Assembly (NCBI GenBank): GCA_938017795.1
Contig: CALIJZ010000020.1
Coordinates: forward strand, 47,305-111,304
Reading direction: 5' to 3'
Source of the DNA: an uncultured Bacteriovoracaceae bacterium
GTDB lineage: Bacteria > Bdellovibrionota > Bacteriovoracia > Bacteriovoracales > Bacteriovoracaceae
Length of the DNA: 64,000 nt
In this document: positions 1 to 8,211 of the stretch, in pieces
Position numbering within the stretch: the first letter of the stretch is position 1
How the letters are laid out: every line of letters starts with the position of its first letter
The notes under the pieces: model-generated
Told to the model about the DNA's origin: nothing
The model's database searches: none
The model's input: the letters and a program-made list of their open reading frames with translations, nothing else
Position numbers and translations under genes: made by a program

Positions 1-266
1 CTAAAGGTAAGGGTGTTGCTATTGTTGAGATTAGAGGTGTTAAGAAGAAGATACCATTTAAGTTTAAAAAGAAAGGAAGCAAAGTTGCATTTGATATGGA
101 TGTCGTACTTAAAGACTTCCGATTTGATAAGAAAAAAGATGGACTAAGCTATATGGGTGTTGGAGTTAAGGATAAAATCACTATTTCTGGATTGCTACCA
201 ACAACAAAATATGTGGCCAAGAAAAGGTCTAAAAAATCTCGAGGAATTGCTAGTTCACCTAAGTAA
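1..266 (+). CDS. YceI-like family protein, C-terminal part (5' end outside window)
   Basis: Open frame entering from the left edge (first full codon at 3) and ending in TAA at 264-266, giving 87 residues. It alternates short beta-strand-like stretches and ends with a GVGVKDKITISG segment, resembling the last strands of the YceI lipocalin-like barrel, which binds isoprenoid-type lipids in the periplasm. An Arg-Gly-Val strand (about residues 11-13 of the visible part) also fits. The tail is unusually Lys/Arg/Ser-rich, as in a C-terminal extension beyond the barrel. The signal peptide and first half are missing, so the family call rests on a weak C-terminal match and could be wrong. Confidence 0.5.
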   Translation, partial: KGKGVAIVEIRGVKKKIPFKFKKKGSKVAFDMDVVLKDFRFDKKKDGLSYMGVGVKDKITISGLLPTTKYVAKKRSKKSRGIASSPK

Positions 267-360
267 ATAAAATCCAGTTGTTTTTGTCCCAATATTGGCC
301 TGTTGTCAAAAGATTCCAGTATTTTTTCCTATACTGAATAAAATTACTCATTCATTATGA

Positions 361-384
361 GATCTCCAGTGGAGATCATTTTTT
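361..384 (+). promoter_or_regulatory. Perfect hairpin plus T-run over the dnaE ribosome binding site and start
   Basis: GATCTCC-AGT-GGAGATC (361-377) is a perfect 7-bp stem followed by six T (379-384). It has the form of an intrinsic terminator for the upstream gene. However, the 3' arm contains the only plausible Shine-Dalgarno (GGAG, 371-374) for the dnaE TTG start at 383, 8 bases further on, so the same element would also mask dnaE initiation. A good -10 box (TATACT, 330-335) lies upstream, which would put the hairpin at the 5' end of a dnaE transcript. Confidence 0.5.
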
Positions 385-3300
385 GAGTTATTTAAATACC
401 CATTCTGATAGTTTTGTTCATCTGCATCTGCATACTCAGTATTCATTATTAGATGGTGCTCTTAGATTGAAGGACCTCTTTCAGCAGGCTCAAGAGTTTG
501 GTATGCCAGCAGTTGCTAGTACTGATCACGGGAATATGTTTGGAGCTATTGATTTCTATACTCAAGCTAAAGCTTCAGGAATCAAGCCTTTGATTGGTAG
601 TGAAATTTACTTCACTCCTGGCTCTAGGTTTGATCGAAAAGTTGCCAGAAGATCAGTCGTTCTAGACTCTCAAGACGCTGAAGAGAGTAAGTTTCAAATT
701 CATCACTTGGTTTTAATTGCTAAAAACCTAACTGGTTATAGAAATTTGTGTAAACTTTTATCTAAAGCTTATCTTGAAGGTTTTTATTATAAGCCAAGAG
801 CTGATCTGGAATTATTAAAAGAATTCTCTGAGGGATTAGTTGCCACAACTGCGTGTCTTAAAGGGGAAGTTGCTTATAATTTATTCACCGGAAATGATGA
901 ACGGGCCCACGACGCTATTTTAAAATATAGAGAAATCTTTAAAGATGATTTTTATCTTGAGATACAAGAAAATGGAATCGAAGAGCAAGTTGAGGTTAAT
1001 AAAAAATTAATTAGCTATGCTAGTGATTTATCACTTCCACTTGTTGCTACGAATGATGTTCATTACTTAACTCGAGATGATGCTGCTGCTCAAGAGGTTT
1101 TATTATGTATTCAGACTGGTAAAACTTTCTTAGATGAAAAAAGAATGAAGCTGACTACAAATGAATTCTTTTTTAAATCGGCTGAGCATATGAGAAAAGC
1201 TTTTGATTATCACAAAGAGGCCTGTGATAACACTTTAAGGATTGCTGATAAATGTAATCTTGAGCTTAAGTGGAAAGATGAGCGTGGCAGACAAATTTAT
1301 CATCTACCAGATTTTGAAATTAAAACTCAAGAAACTCCTGAAGAGTATTTTGCAAGAGAAGCCAAAGAAGGTTTAGAACTAAGATTTAATGGACCACATT
1401 TTATAAAACTAAAGCAAGACCCTAATTGGGAATCAGAGTTAAAGCCTAAATATATTAGTCGGTTAGAAGAAGAGATTACGATGATCCAAAGTACAGGGTT
1501 TTCAGGATACTTCTTAATCGTATCTGACTTTATTAGATGGTCAAAGCAAGAAAATATTCCAGTGGGACCAGGGCGTGGATCTGGAGCAGGATCATTGGTT
1601 GCTTACTCATTAGATATTACAAATATTAATCCTCTTCCTTACAATCTTCTTTTTGAAAGATTTATTAATCCTGAAAGAATCTCCATGCCAGACTTTGACA
1701 TAGATTTTTGTCAGGAAAGAAGAGCTGAAGTTATTGAATATGTAACTAAGAAGTATGGGCAAGAAAGGGTTGGGCAGATTATTACTTTTGGAAAACTTCA
1801 AGCAAAAGCATGTATCAGAGATGTTGCTCGAGTTTTTGGACTTCCATATTCGGAATCAGACACTCTTGCAAAGTTAATTCCAGATGAATTAGGGATTACA
1901 CTTGATAGAGCACTTGAGATTGAGCCTAAGTTTCAAGAGGCCTATGATACAGATAAGAAAATAAAAAGAATTATTGATATTTCCAGGAGATTAGAAGGTC
2001 TGTTAAGACATGCTTCTATTCATGCGGCGGGAGTAATTATAACCAACGAACCTTTGGTTAATTATTGTCCTTTGTATAAAGGTCGAGAAGGCGAACAGGT
2101 TGTTCAGTTTGATAAAGACTTTTCAGAAAAAATTGGTCTGGTTAAATTTGATTTTCTTGGATTGAAAACTCTTACTGTTATTCAAAATGCTGTGAACTTA
2201 ATCAGAAGAGATTACGATGATGCTTTCGATATAGAAGCCATAGATATTGAAGATAAAAATATTTATGAATATATATCTACAGGACAAACTTCTGGAGTAT
2301 TTCAATTAGAGTCTTCGGGAATGAAGGATCTATGTAAAAGAATTAAACCTGATAATATTGAAGACATTACTGCTATTAATGCACTCTTTAGACCGGGACC
2401 ACTTGGTTCTGGAATGGTTGATGATTTTATTGAAATCAAGCATGGTCGTAAAGAGATGACTTTCCCTTTCGAGCAATTAAGAGACATTTTAAAAGAAACG
2501 TACGGGATTGTTGTTTATCAAGAACAGGTTATGAATATCTCGAGGATTATTGCCAATTATACTCTTGGCCAAGCAGATATGCTCAGACGTGCAATGGGTA
2601 AGAAAAAAATCAAAGAGATGGATAAACATAAAGAGATCTTCAAAGAAGGTGCTCTTAAAAATGGCTTTGATGTAAAAAAAGCTGAAGATCTTTTTGATTT
2701 AATGGCAAAGTTTGCAGAGTATGGATTTAATAAGTCTCACGCCGTTGCTTATGCTGTCATTGCTTATCAAACAGCTTTTTTAAAGTATTATTATAAAGCT
2801 CCATTTTTTGCAGCTCTTCTTGGTACTGAATTAAATAATAAAGATAAAATAACGAATTATATTAATGATGCTAAAGAACATGGGATTGAAATATTACCTC
2901 CAGATATTAATGAATCATTGTGGTTATTTAATACCATTGGCAAAGAAAAAATAAGATTTGGAATGGGAGCTGTCAAAAATGTAGGTAATGCTGCAGTTGA
3001 GGCAATCGTAGCAGAGCGAACAGAAAATGGATCTTTTGAGAGTTTGATTGATCTTTGCTCTAGAGTAAGTTCGAAGAATTTAAATAAGCGTGCTCTTGAA
3101 TCTTTAATAAAAGTCGGAGCATTTGATAGATGTGATAAGTCTAATAGAGCGACTCTTTTAGAAAACCTTGAAACGATTTTAAGTTTTTCTTCAAGAAAAC
3201 AGCAAGATATAGAAAATGGGCAGTCTAATTTATTTGACTCTTTTGAGGGTATGAAATCTGATGTTGAAAATATAGATTTAAAGTATGTAGAAGATTTTGA

Positions 3301-3940
3301 TGATAAAGAAAAATTAAATTATGAAGCGAGCCTAATGGGTATTTATGTTTCAGGTCATCCTCTTGATTCGGTCAAAACGATAATTAAAGATTTAGTTTCG
3401 ATAGAAATAGGTCAAATTAATGAAGTCGAAGGTAATGATAAACGAGAATACACTTTAGCTGGAATGATGAATATCGAGAAGGCCTTGATCACAAAAAAAG
3501 GTGATCGTATGTGTTTTGCTAAGCTTGAAGACTTAACAGGTAAGATAGAGTGTGTAGTTTTTCCTAAAACTTTTGCAGAATTTGAACCACTAATAGGAAC
3601 TGATGATCCCGTTATTGTTAAGGGTTTTGTAAATCTAGCTGAAGACCCTCGAAAATTTTTCCCTACAGAGGTTTTTAAACTGGGGCAAAGAGCACAAGAT
3701 AAAGTAAAAAAAGTGTCAATTTCTATAAGGGCTCAAGAGAAAAATTCAAGATCCATGATGGAGTTAAAAAAGATTCTTCAAACATTTAGAGGAACAACAC
3801 CTATAGAATTGGTCTTTGATGATGGTGAATGTAGAGCAAAAATGAACCTCGGGGAAGACTATTATGTTAACCCTAATCCCAAGTTGGTCAGTCAGGTAAA
3901 CGAGCTTCTAAAAGGAAATTGTGTTAACTTTAGTATATGA
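383..3940 (+). CDS. dnaE: DNA polymerase III subunit alpha
   Basis: Catalytic subunit of the replicative DNA polymerase, 1185 residues (E. coli DnaE is 1160). The N-terminal PHP domain opens with H13-L-H15-L-H17. A GPGRGSGAGS loop lies at about 395-404. The polymerase acidic triad is visible: D439 and D441 in PDFDIDF, and D590 in the KFDFLGLKTL motif. A helix-hairpin-helix region and an OB fold (about 1020-1065) follow. The first residues run straight into the PHP motif, which supports the TTG start at 383; no in-frame ATG precedes it. GGAG at 371-374 is the likely ribosome binding site, inside a hairpin. The stop overlaps the next start by ATGA. Confidence 0.97.
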   Translation: MSYLNTHSDSFVHLHLHTQYSLLDGALRLKDLFQQAQEFGMPAVASTDHGNMFGAIDFYTQAKASGIKPLIGSEIYFTPGSRFDRKVARRSVVLDSQDAEESKFQIHHLVLIAKNLTGYRNLCKLLSKAYLEGFYYKPRADLELLKEFSEGLVATTACLKGEVAYNLFTGNDERAHDAILKYREIFKDDFYLEIQENGIEEQVEVNKKLISYASDLSLPLVATNDVHYLTRDDAAAQEVLLCIQTGKTFLDEKRMKLTTNEFFFKSAEHMRKAFDYHKEACDNTLRIADKCNLELKWKDERGRQIYHLPDFEIKTQETPEEYFAREAKEGLELRFNGPHFIKLKQDPNWESELKPKYISRLEEEITMIQSTGFSGYFLIVSDFIRWSKQENIPVGPGRGSGAGSLVAYSLDITNINPLPYNLLFERFINPERISMPDFDIDFCQERRAEVIEYVTKKYGQERVGQIITFGKLQAKACIRDVARVFGLPYSESDTLAKLIPDELGITLDRALEIEPKFQEAYDTDKKIKRIIDISRRLEGLLRHASIHAAGVIITNEPLVNYCPLYKGREGEQVVQFDKDFSEKIGLVKFDFLGLKTLTVIQNAVNLIRRDYDDAFDIEAIDIEDKNIYEYISTGQTSGVFQLESSGMKDLCKRIKPDNIEDITAINALFRPGPLGSGMVDDFIEIKHGRKEMTFPFEQLRDILKETYGIVVYQEQVMNISRIIANYTLGQADMLRRAMGKKKIKEMDKHKEIFKEGALKNGFDVKKAEDLFDLMAKFAEYGFNKSHAVAYAVIAYQTAFLKYYYKAPFFAALLGTELNNKDKITNYINDAKEHGIEILPPDINESLWLFNTIGKEKIRFGMGAVKNVGNAAVEAIVAERTENGSFESLIDLCSRVSSKNLNKRALESLIKVGAFDRCDKSNRATLLENLETILSFSSRKQQDIENGQSNLFDSFEGMKSDVENIDLKYVEDFDDKEKLNYEASLMGIYVSGHPLDSVKTIIKDLVSIEIGQINEVEGNDKREYTLAGMMNIEKALITKKGDRMCFAKLEDLTGKIECVVFPKTFAEFEPLIGTDDPVIVKGFVNLAEDPRKFFPTEVFKLGQRAQDKVKKVSISIRAQEKNSRSMMELKKILQTFRGTTPIELVFDDGECRAKMNLGEDYYVNPNPKLVSQVNELLKGNCVNFSI

Positions 3941-4692
3941 GATTTATTTTATATACAGTGCTACTTTTTGGTTTTAACTTCCATACTTTTTCAAATCCAT
4001 CTAATGATCAAAGTTCAAAAAGAATTTTCATAGATTTTAATTATGCTTTAAGTGGGTTGAGTTGGACTGAGTTTGAATCTATAGAAAGAGATTTTTCTGA
4101 ACGCTTAGTTTTTTCTTGGAAGAAAAAAATCTCAGAAAGTAATAATTATGAAGTTTTTGATATGAGAAAAGATTCTGATCAATTAAGTGAATCAGATGTA
4201 AAATTAAATATCTATTTAAAGTTGAAAAAATTAAGTTATGAAGAGGATGTACTTAATTTTAGTTATAAAATTGATTATACTTTTTTAAATAAGTCTAATA
4301 AGGTTCTGGAACTTGGAAACAACCTTGAAGGTAATCATTCGATTGTTTCTTCCAAGAAAGAAGTTCCAAGTAAATTAGCTCAAATGGTTTTTTCGTTAAC
4401 TTCTTCTCCATTTTCAAATTTAACAACTGTTTTATCTAGAAATGTTGATCTTGATGAAAAAAATCGTATCAGTTTGAAATATTCTAACTTTAATGAAGTT
4501 GCCGATTTTTTATCTAGAATGAGAAAAGATCACTCTGGTGCAGTTTTTAGAATTACGAATTTATCTTCCGACAAAGCTATCATCGAAGTAGAAGGAAGAA
4601 GAAATAATGTTGAACTAGCAGTTGATAGTGCTCAAAGAAATGGTCGAATTATTCAATTTGAAAACTCTAGAGCTCCTGCTTCTATCGATTAG
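3937..4692 (+). CDS. Secreted protein of unknown function, coupled to dnaE
   Basis: 251 residues; I do not recognise the family. The N-terminus is a signal peptide (basic MRF, hydrophobic core to about residue 18). The mature protein is mixed alpha/beta and charged. The C-terminal 70 residues (from about 185), with a FNEVADFLSRMRKDH stretch and then short strands ending in an ENSRAP tail, look like a small separate domain. The start overlaps the dnaE stop (ATGA at 3937-3940), so it is probably co-translated with dnaE, but a functional link to replication is unlikely for an exported protein. Confidence 0.7.
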   Translation: MRFILYTVLLFGFNFHTFSNPSNDQSSKRIFIDFNYALSGLSWTEFESIERDFSERLVFSWKKKISESNNYEVFDMRKDSDQLSESDVKLNIYLKLKKLSYEEDVLNFSYKIDYTFLNKSNKVLELGNNLEGNHSIVSSKKEVPSKLAQMVFSLTSSPFSNLTTVLSRNVDLDEKNRISLKYSNFNEVADFLSRMRKDHSGAVFRITNLSSDKAIIEVEGRRNNVELAVDSAQRNGRIIQFENSRAPASID

Positions 4693-4786
4693 GTCCTTGG
4701 ATACCGAAAATTTGGCCCTCTACTAAATAATACATATTCACTTGCAAGTTACTCTCATAAGAGTCTTAGAACTTGATTGATCATCC

Positions 4787-4814
4787 TTTGGGAGTTCAAT
4801 ACAATAATTATAAT
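4787..4814 (+). promoter_or_regulatory. Probable promoter of the inositol operon
   Basis: A perfect -10 box TATAAT (4809-4814) has TTTGGG (4787-4792) 16 bases upstream as the best -35. Transcription would start near 4821, just before an 18-bp palindrome and the ribosome binding site of the first gene. No other strong promoter is evident before the following block of coupled genes, so this is the likely origin of the long iol transcript. Confidence 0.5.
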
Positions 4815-4824
4815 CAATATCATA

Positions 4825-4842
4825 AATTTAATGGATTAAATT
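4825..4842 (+). promoter_or_regulatory. 18-bp perfect palindrome, candidate iol operator
   Basis: AATTTAATGGATTAAATT is an 8-2-8 perfect inverted repeat. It lies 10 bases downstream of the -10 box and directly abuts the AGGAG ribosome binding site (4843-4847). The position is ideal for a repressor blocking elongation or initiation, and as RNA it would form a weak A/U hairpin. No regulator gene lies next to the operon, so the binding protein is unknown. Confidence 0.5.
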
Positions 4843-4854
4843 AGGAGATTAGAG

Positions 4855-5631
4855 TTGGATTTTTCAATTTGTGTCGAGCCGCTTTTTCAAGACAAGGATT
4901 TCAAATATAAATGCCAAGAACTTAAAAACTTAGGTTTTTCTCATATCGAATTCTGGAGTGCTGAAGATAAGGATTGGGAGTGGTTAAAAACTGAACTCCC
5001 CCTCAAAGTTGCATTATTTTCAGGGCAAAGATTAGGAACAACTTACCTTGAATCTGATCGAACAAGTTATATTCAAGAAATTGAAAAAAATATCTTAAGA
5101 GCAAAGTCTATAGGCGTAAGCACTTTAATGCTTTTAATGGATCCTCTAAACAGTAAGGGAGGAGTAGATCAACCTCATCTAGAGATAGACTGGGCAGAGA
5201 AGCAGAAGCAAACAATACTTACTTTAACTGAAGTAGCCAAGCTTGGTGAAGAGTATGATTTTAATTTTGTTTTTGAACCTCTTAATACGAAGTTAGATCA
5301 TCCAGGTTATTCATTAGCTTCAACTCGCAGAGGGATTGAAATTATTAAAGGAGTAGATTCTCCTCGAGTAAAACTTTTATTTGATGCCTATCATATGGGA
5401 ATGATGAATGAGAATGTTTATGAAGAAGTTGCAGAGAATTTAATGTATATTGGACATATTCACCTGGCGAACTGGCCAGGCAGATCTGGACCAGATTCAA
5501 AAGGCGAATTTGATTTCAAGAAATTTATTTCTATTTTAAAAGAAAATAATTACCAAGGTTTTGTGGGGTTTGAGTATTTTCCAGAATTAGATTCTACCGA
5601 TTCATTAAAAGCAATTAAGGAATTAATGTGA
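4855..5631 (+). CDS. Hydroxypyruvate isomerase-like TIM-barrel sugar isomerase
   Basis: 258 residues of the xylose-isomerase-like (AP endonuclease 2) TIM-barrel superfamily. The pattern is closest to hydroxypyruvate isomerase (Hyi): the EPLNTK...HPGY loop, the LFDAYHM metal-site segment, HIHLANWPGRSGPDSKGE and the C-terminal GFEYFP. These supply the Glu/Asp/His/Glu metal ligands. The TTG start at 4855 is chosen because AGGAG (4843-4847) sits 7 bases upstream. As first gene of an inositol operon it might instead isomerise inososes, like IolI of the same superfamily. The fold is clear; the substrate is not. The stop overlaps the next GTG start. Confidence 0.75.
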   Translation: MDFSICVEPLFQDKDFKYKCQELKNLGFSHIEFWSAEDKDWEWLKTELPLKVALFSGQRLGTTYLESDRTSYIQEIEKNILRAKSIGVSTLMLLMDPLNSKGGVDQPHLEIDWAEKQKQTILTLTEVAKLGEEYDFNFVFEPLNTKLDHPGYSLASTRRGIEIIKGVDSPRVKLLFDAYHMGMMNENVYEEVAENLMYIGHIHLANWPGRSGPDSKGEFDFKKFISILKENNYQGFVGFEYFPELDSTDSLKAIKELM

Positions 5632-6404
5632 CTGGTCAGGTTAATATTAACGAATGTATTAAGTGGGTTAAGCAGGCAGGAGTGATGGCCTTAGAGCATT
5701 ACAAGAATCCTGAAATGAGCTTAAAAGGAACTCAAGATTATTTGTCACAAGCTGATAAGCAAATAGAAAACTTTCTTATTGAGAAACTTGAGCAAGCTTA
5801 TTCTGGTCATTCTATCTTAGCAGAAGAGTCTGGTGGAGATCTTGGTCAAAGTGGTTTCATTATTGATCCTTTAGATGGAACTGAAAACTTTTTAAGAAAA
5901 ATTCCAATGTGGGGAATATGCTTAAGCTTTATTGAAAATAAAAAAGTGACTTGGGGAATAATATTTAACCCTGTAACTGATGAATTATTTATTGGTGAGC
6001 GTGGTAAAGGTGCAACTCTCAATGGTAAAAAACTTCAGGTTTCTAATATTAAAAATTTAAATGAATGCTGTGTTTGTCTTGGTCATTCTTATAGAACCGA
6101 TAACTCACATCTTCATCGAATTAAAGGTGAGTTAATAAAAAATAAGGTTAGTCTTCGACTTGGTGGTAGTGGAGCAATTGGGTTAGCTTATGTTGCAGCT
6201 GGAAGGTATGACGCTTTCATTGAAGAGCATCTTCAAATCTGGGATTTCATTCATGCAAGTATCATGATTGAAGAGGCCGGAGGATATTTCTACCCATTTG
6301 ATATTGAGAAATCTGTAAAAGGTGGCGCAGCAGGAGTTGGAGTAAATGAAAAACTGAAAACTCAAATTTTAGAAATTTATGAATCAACGAAAGGAAGACT
6401 ATGA
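5628..6404 (+). CDS. Inositol monophosphatase family protein
   Basis: 258 residues with the Mg-dependent phosphatase signatures of the IMPase/FIG superfamily: E66-E67 in AEESG, D80-P-L-D83-G-T85 in the IDPLDGTENF motif, and D206 in IWDFIHAS followed by an EEAGG tail. It would remove phosphate from myo-inositol phosphate or a similar small sugar phosphate in the cytoplasm. The GTG start lies in a GTGA overlap with the previous stop. Its place inside an iol operon that also encodes a hexose-phosphate-type ABC transporter suggests that inositol arrives phosphorylated. A SuhB-type housekeeping role or a 3'(2'),5'-bisphosphatase role cannot be excluded. Confidence 0.85.
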   Translation: MTGQVNINECIKWVKQAGVMALEHYKNPEMSLKGTQDYLSQADKQIENFLIEKLEQAYSGHSILAEESGGDLGQSGFIIDPLDGTENFLRKIPMWGICLSFIENKKVTWGIIFNPVTDELFIGERGKGATLNGKKLQVSNIKNLNECCVCLGHSYRTDNSHLHRIKGELIKNKVSLRLGGSGAIGLAYVAAGRYDAFIEEHLQIWDFIHASIMIEEAGGYFYPFDIEKSVKGGAAGVGVNEKLKTQILEIYESTKGRL

Positions 6405-7402
6405 AAATAGGTTTATTAGGAGCCGGAAGAATTGGAAGTTTGCATGCTGATAATTTAGTTAAATTTATCGATGGAGCAGAGCTTATTCATATTTGTGATC
6501 CTTTTAAAGAAAATGCTCAAAAACTTGGACAAACCTTAGGTGTTTCAAAAATATCCTCTGAAGCAGATGAGGTTTTTAATGATTCAGAAGTAGAAGCAAT
6601 AATGGTTTGTTCATCAACTGATACCCATAGTGACTTTATTAGAAGGTCAGCTCTTGCTGGCAAGCATATTTTTTGTGAAAAACCGATTGATTTTAATCAA
6701 GGTAATATAAAGCAAACTTTAGAAATCGTGAAAGAGTCTGGAAAGACTTTACAGATTGGATTTAATAGAAGATTTGATCGTAACTTTGCTGGACTCCGTC
6801 AAGAGATCAATGATGGTAAAATTGGGAGGGCCCATAGTTTAAAAATTACTAGTCGTGATCCATCCCCGCCGCCGGTTAGTTATATAAAAGTATCGGGTGG
6901 ATTATTTAATGATATGACTATTCATGACTTTGACATGGCCAGGTTTATCATGGGCGAAGATGTTGTTGAAGTTTTTGCTAAAGGTGCTCATCTTGTAAGT
7001 GATGAAATAAAAAAAGCTGGAGATATAGATTCAGCAATGATTACTTTAAAGTTTAAAAGTGGAGCTTTAGGAATAATTGATAATTCCCGCCAAGCTCTTT
7101 ATGGATATGATCAAAGAATTGAAGCTTTTGGAGACAAAGGTTGCTTATTTGCCAGGAATGAAAAGCAAAATACAGTAGATTATTGGGGCAAGGAAACTCT
7201 TAGCAGAAAAGCGTTACCTTTTTTCTTTCTTGAAAGATATAGAGAGTCTTATATTAATGAGATGAACGAGTTCTTGAGTGCCCTTAGAGAAGGAAGGCGC
7301 CCAAGTGTAACAGGAGAGGATGGACTCGAAGCTTGCCGATTGGCGATAGCTTGCAATTTGTCGATGAAAGAAAATAGAGCAGTTTCAATGGAGGAAATTT
7401 GA
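6401..7402 (+). CDS. iolG: Inositol 2-dehydrogenase (Gfo/Idh/MocA family)
   Basis: 333 residues. The N-terminal Rossmann fold carries GAGRIG (7-12). The conserved CEKPI segment (about 93-97) supplies the catalytic Lys, and IHDFDMARF supplies H175, a typical IolG active-site residue. The enzyme oxidises myo-inositol to 2-keto-myo-inositol (scyllo-inosose) with NAD, the first step of the pathway. Length and motif order match IolG/MocA. ATGA overlap with the phosphatase gene and TTGA overlap with iolB indicate translational coupling. Family certain; the inositol substrate follows from context. Confidence 0.9.
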   Translation: MKIGLLGAGRIGSLHADNLVKFIDGAELIHICDPFKENAQKLGQTLGVSKISSEADEVFNDSEVEAIMVCSSTDTHSDFIRRSALAGKHIFCEKPIDFNQGNIKQTLEIVKESGKTLQIGFNRRFDRNFAGLRQEINDGKIGRAHSLKITSRDPSPPPVSYIKVSGGLFNDMTIHDFDMARFIMGEDVVEVFAKGAHLVSDEIKKAGDIDSAMITLKFKSGALGIIDNSRQALYGYDQRIEAFGDKGCLFARNEKQNTVDYWGKETLSRKALPFFFLERYRESYINEMNEFLSALREGRRPSVTGEDGLEACRLAIACNLSMKENRAVSMEEI

Positions 7403-8211
7403 ATCCTTTAATTAAAAAAGATCGTAATGGGTTTCTAGATGGGTATAACTCAATAACAACTGAAGGTGAGCATGATTTAGATACTATGATTGATTTTGGT
7501 ATTCATAAAATGAGGGCAGGGTCAGATCATTATGAAACTCATAATAAAGAGAGTGTTTGGTTATTAATGAGTGGAAATGCAGAGGTTGAATTTTGTGGGA
7601 TAAAAAAATCAATTAAAAGAGATTCTCTATTTGATGAAGCACCGATTGCAATTCATGTTTGTGGAGATAGTGCTGTTAGGATTGAAGCTAAAACTGATTG
7701 TGAGTGGGCCATTTCAAGAACATCAAATGATAAACAGTTTGAACCAATGTTTTTTAATCAAGAGAACTTAACACCAGAGTTTAGAGGTAAAGGTTTAGTT
7801 CAAGATGCATGTTTGAGAAATGTTAGATTAATTTTTGATAAAACCAATAGACCGGAATCAAATCTTGTTATTGGAGAAGTAATTAATCTTGCAGGACGTT
7901 GGTCATCATATCCTCCTCACCACCATGAACAACCTGAGATTTATCACTATAGATTTACTGAGCCTCAAGGTTATGGACATGGAGAGCTAGGTGAAGATGT
8001 TTATAAAGTTAAACACTTCGATACGATAAAAATAACTGGCAATATTGATCATTCGCAATGCTCAGCCCCCGGATACGGAATGTATTATCTATGGGTTGTT
8101 AGGCATATAGAAGGAAATCCCTATACTGGCTTTGAATTTACTGAAGATCACAAATGGACTCTTGATAAATCTCAACAAGGTTGGGTTCCAAAAGATTTTG
8201 AAGGAATTTAA
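7399..8211 (+). CDS. iolB: 5-deoxy-glucuronate isomerase
   Basis: 270 residues of the KduI/IolB cupin family. The metal site is visible as H174-H175-H176 followed by E180 in a PPHHHEQPEIYHYRF stretch, with a later His/Glu pair (HIEGNPYTG). IolB converts 5-deoxy-D-glucuronate to 2-deoxy-5-keto-D-gluconate. The TTG start overlaps the iolG stop, and the stop overlaps the iolD start (TAATG). The product is normally phosphorylated by IolC, for which no gene is present here. Confidence 0.92.
   Translation: MNPLIKKDRNGFLDGYNSITTEGEHDLDTMIDFGIHKMRAGSDHYETHNKESVWLLMSGNAEVEFCGIKKSIKRDSLFDEAPIAIHVCGDSAVRIEAKTDCEWAISRTSNDKQFEPMFFNQENLTPEFRGKGLVQDACLRNVRLIFDKTNRPESNLVIGEVINLAGRWSSYPPHHHEQPEIYHYRFTEPQGYGHGELGEDVYKVKHFDTIKITGNIDHSQCSAPGYGMYYLWVVRHIEGNPYTGFEFTEDHKWTLDKSQQGWVPKDFEGI

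Noticed and set aside
303..335. TTGTCA (303) plus TATACT (330) as a dnaE promoter
   Set aside because: The spacer is 21 bases, too long for a standard promoter. The TATACT alone may be a -10 box but the pair is not supported.
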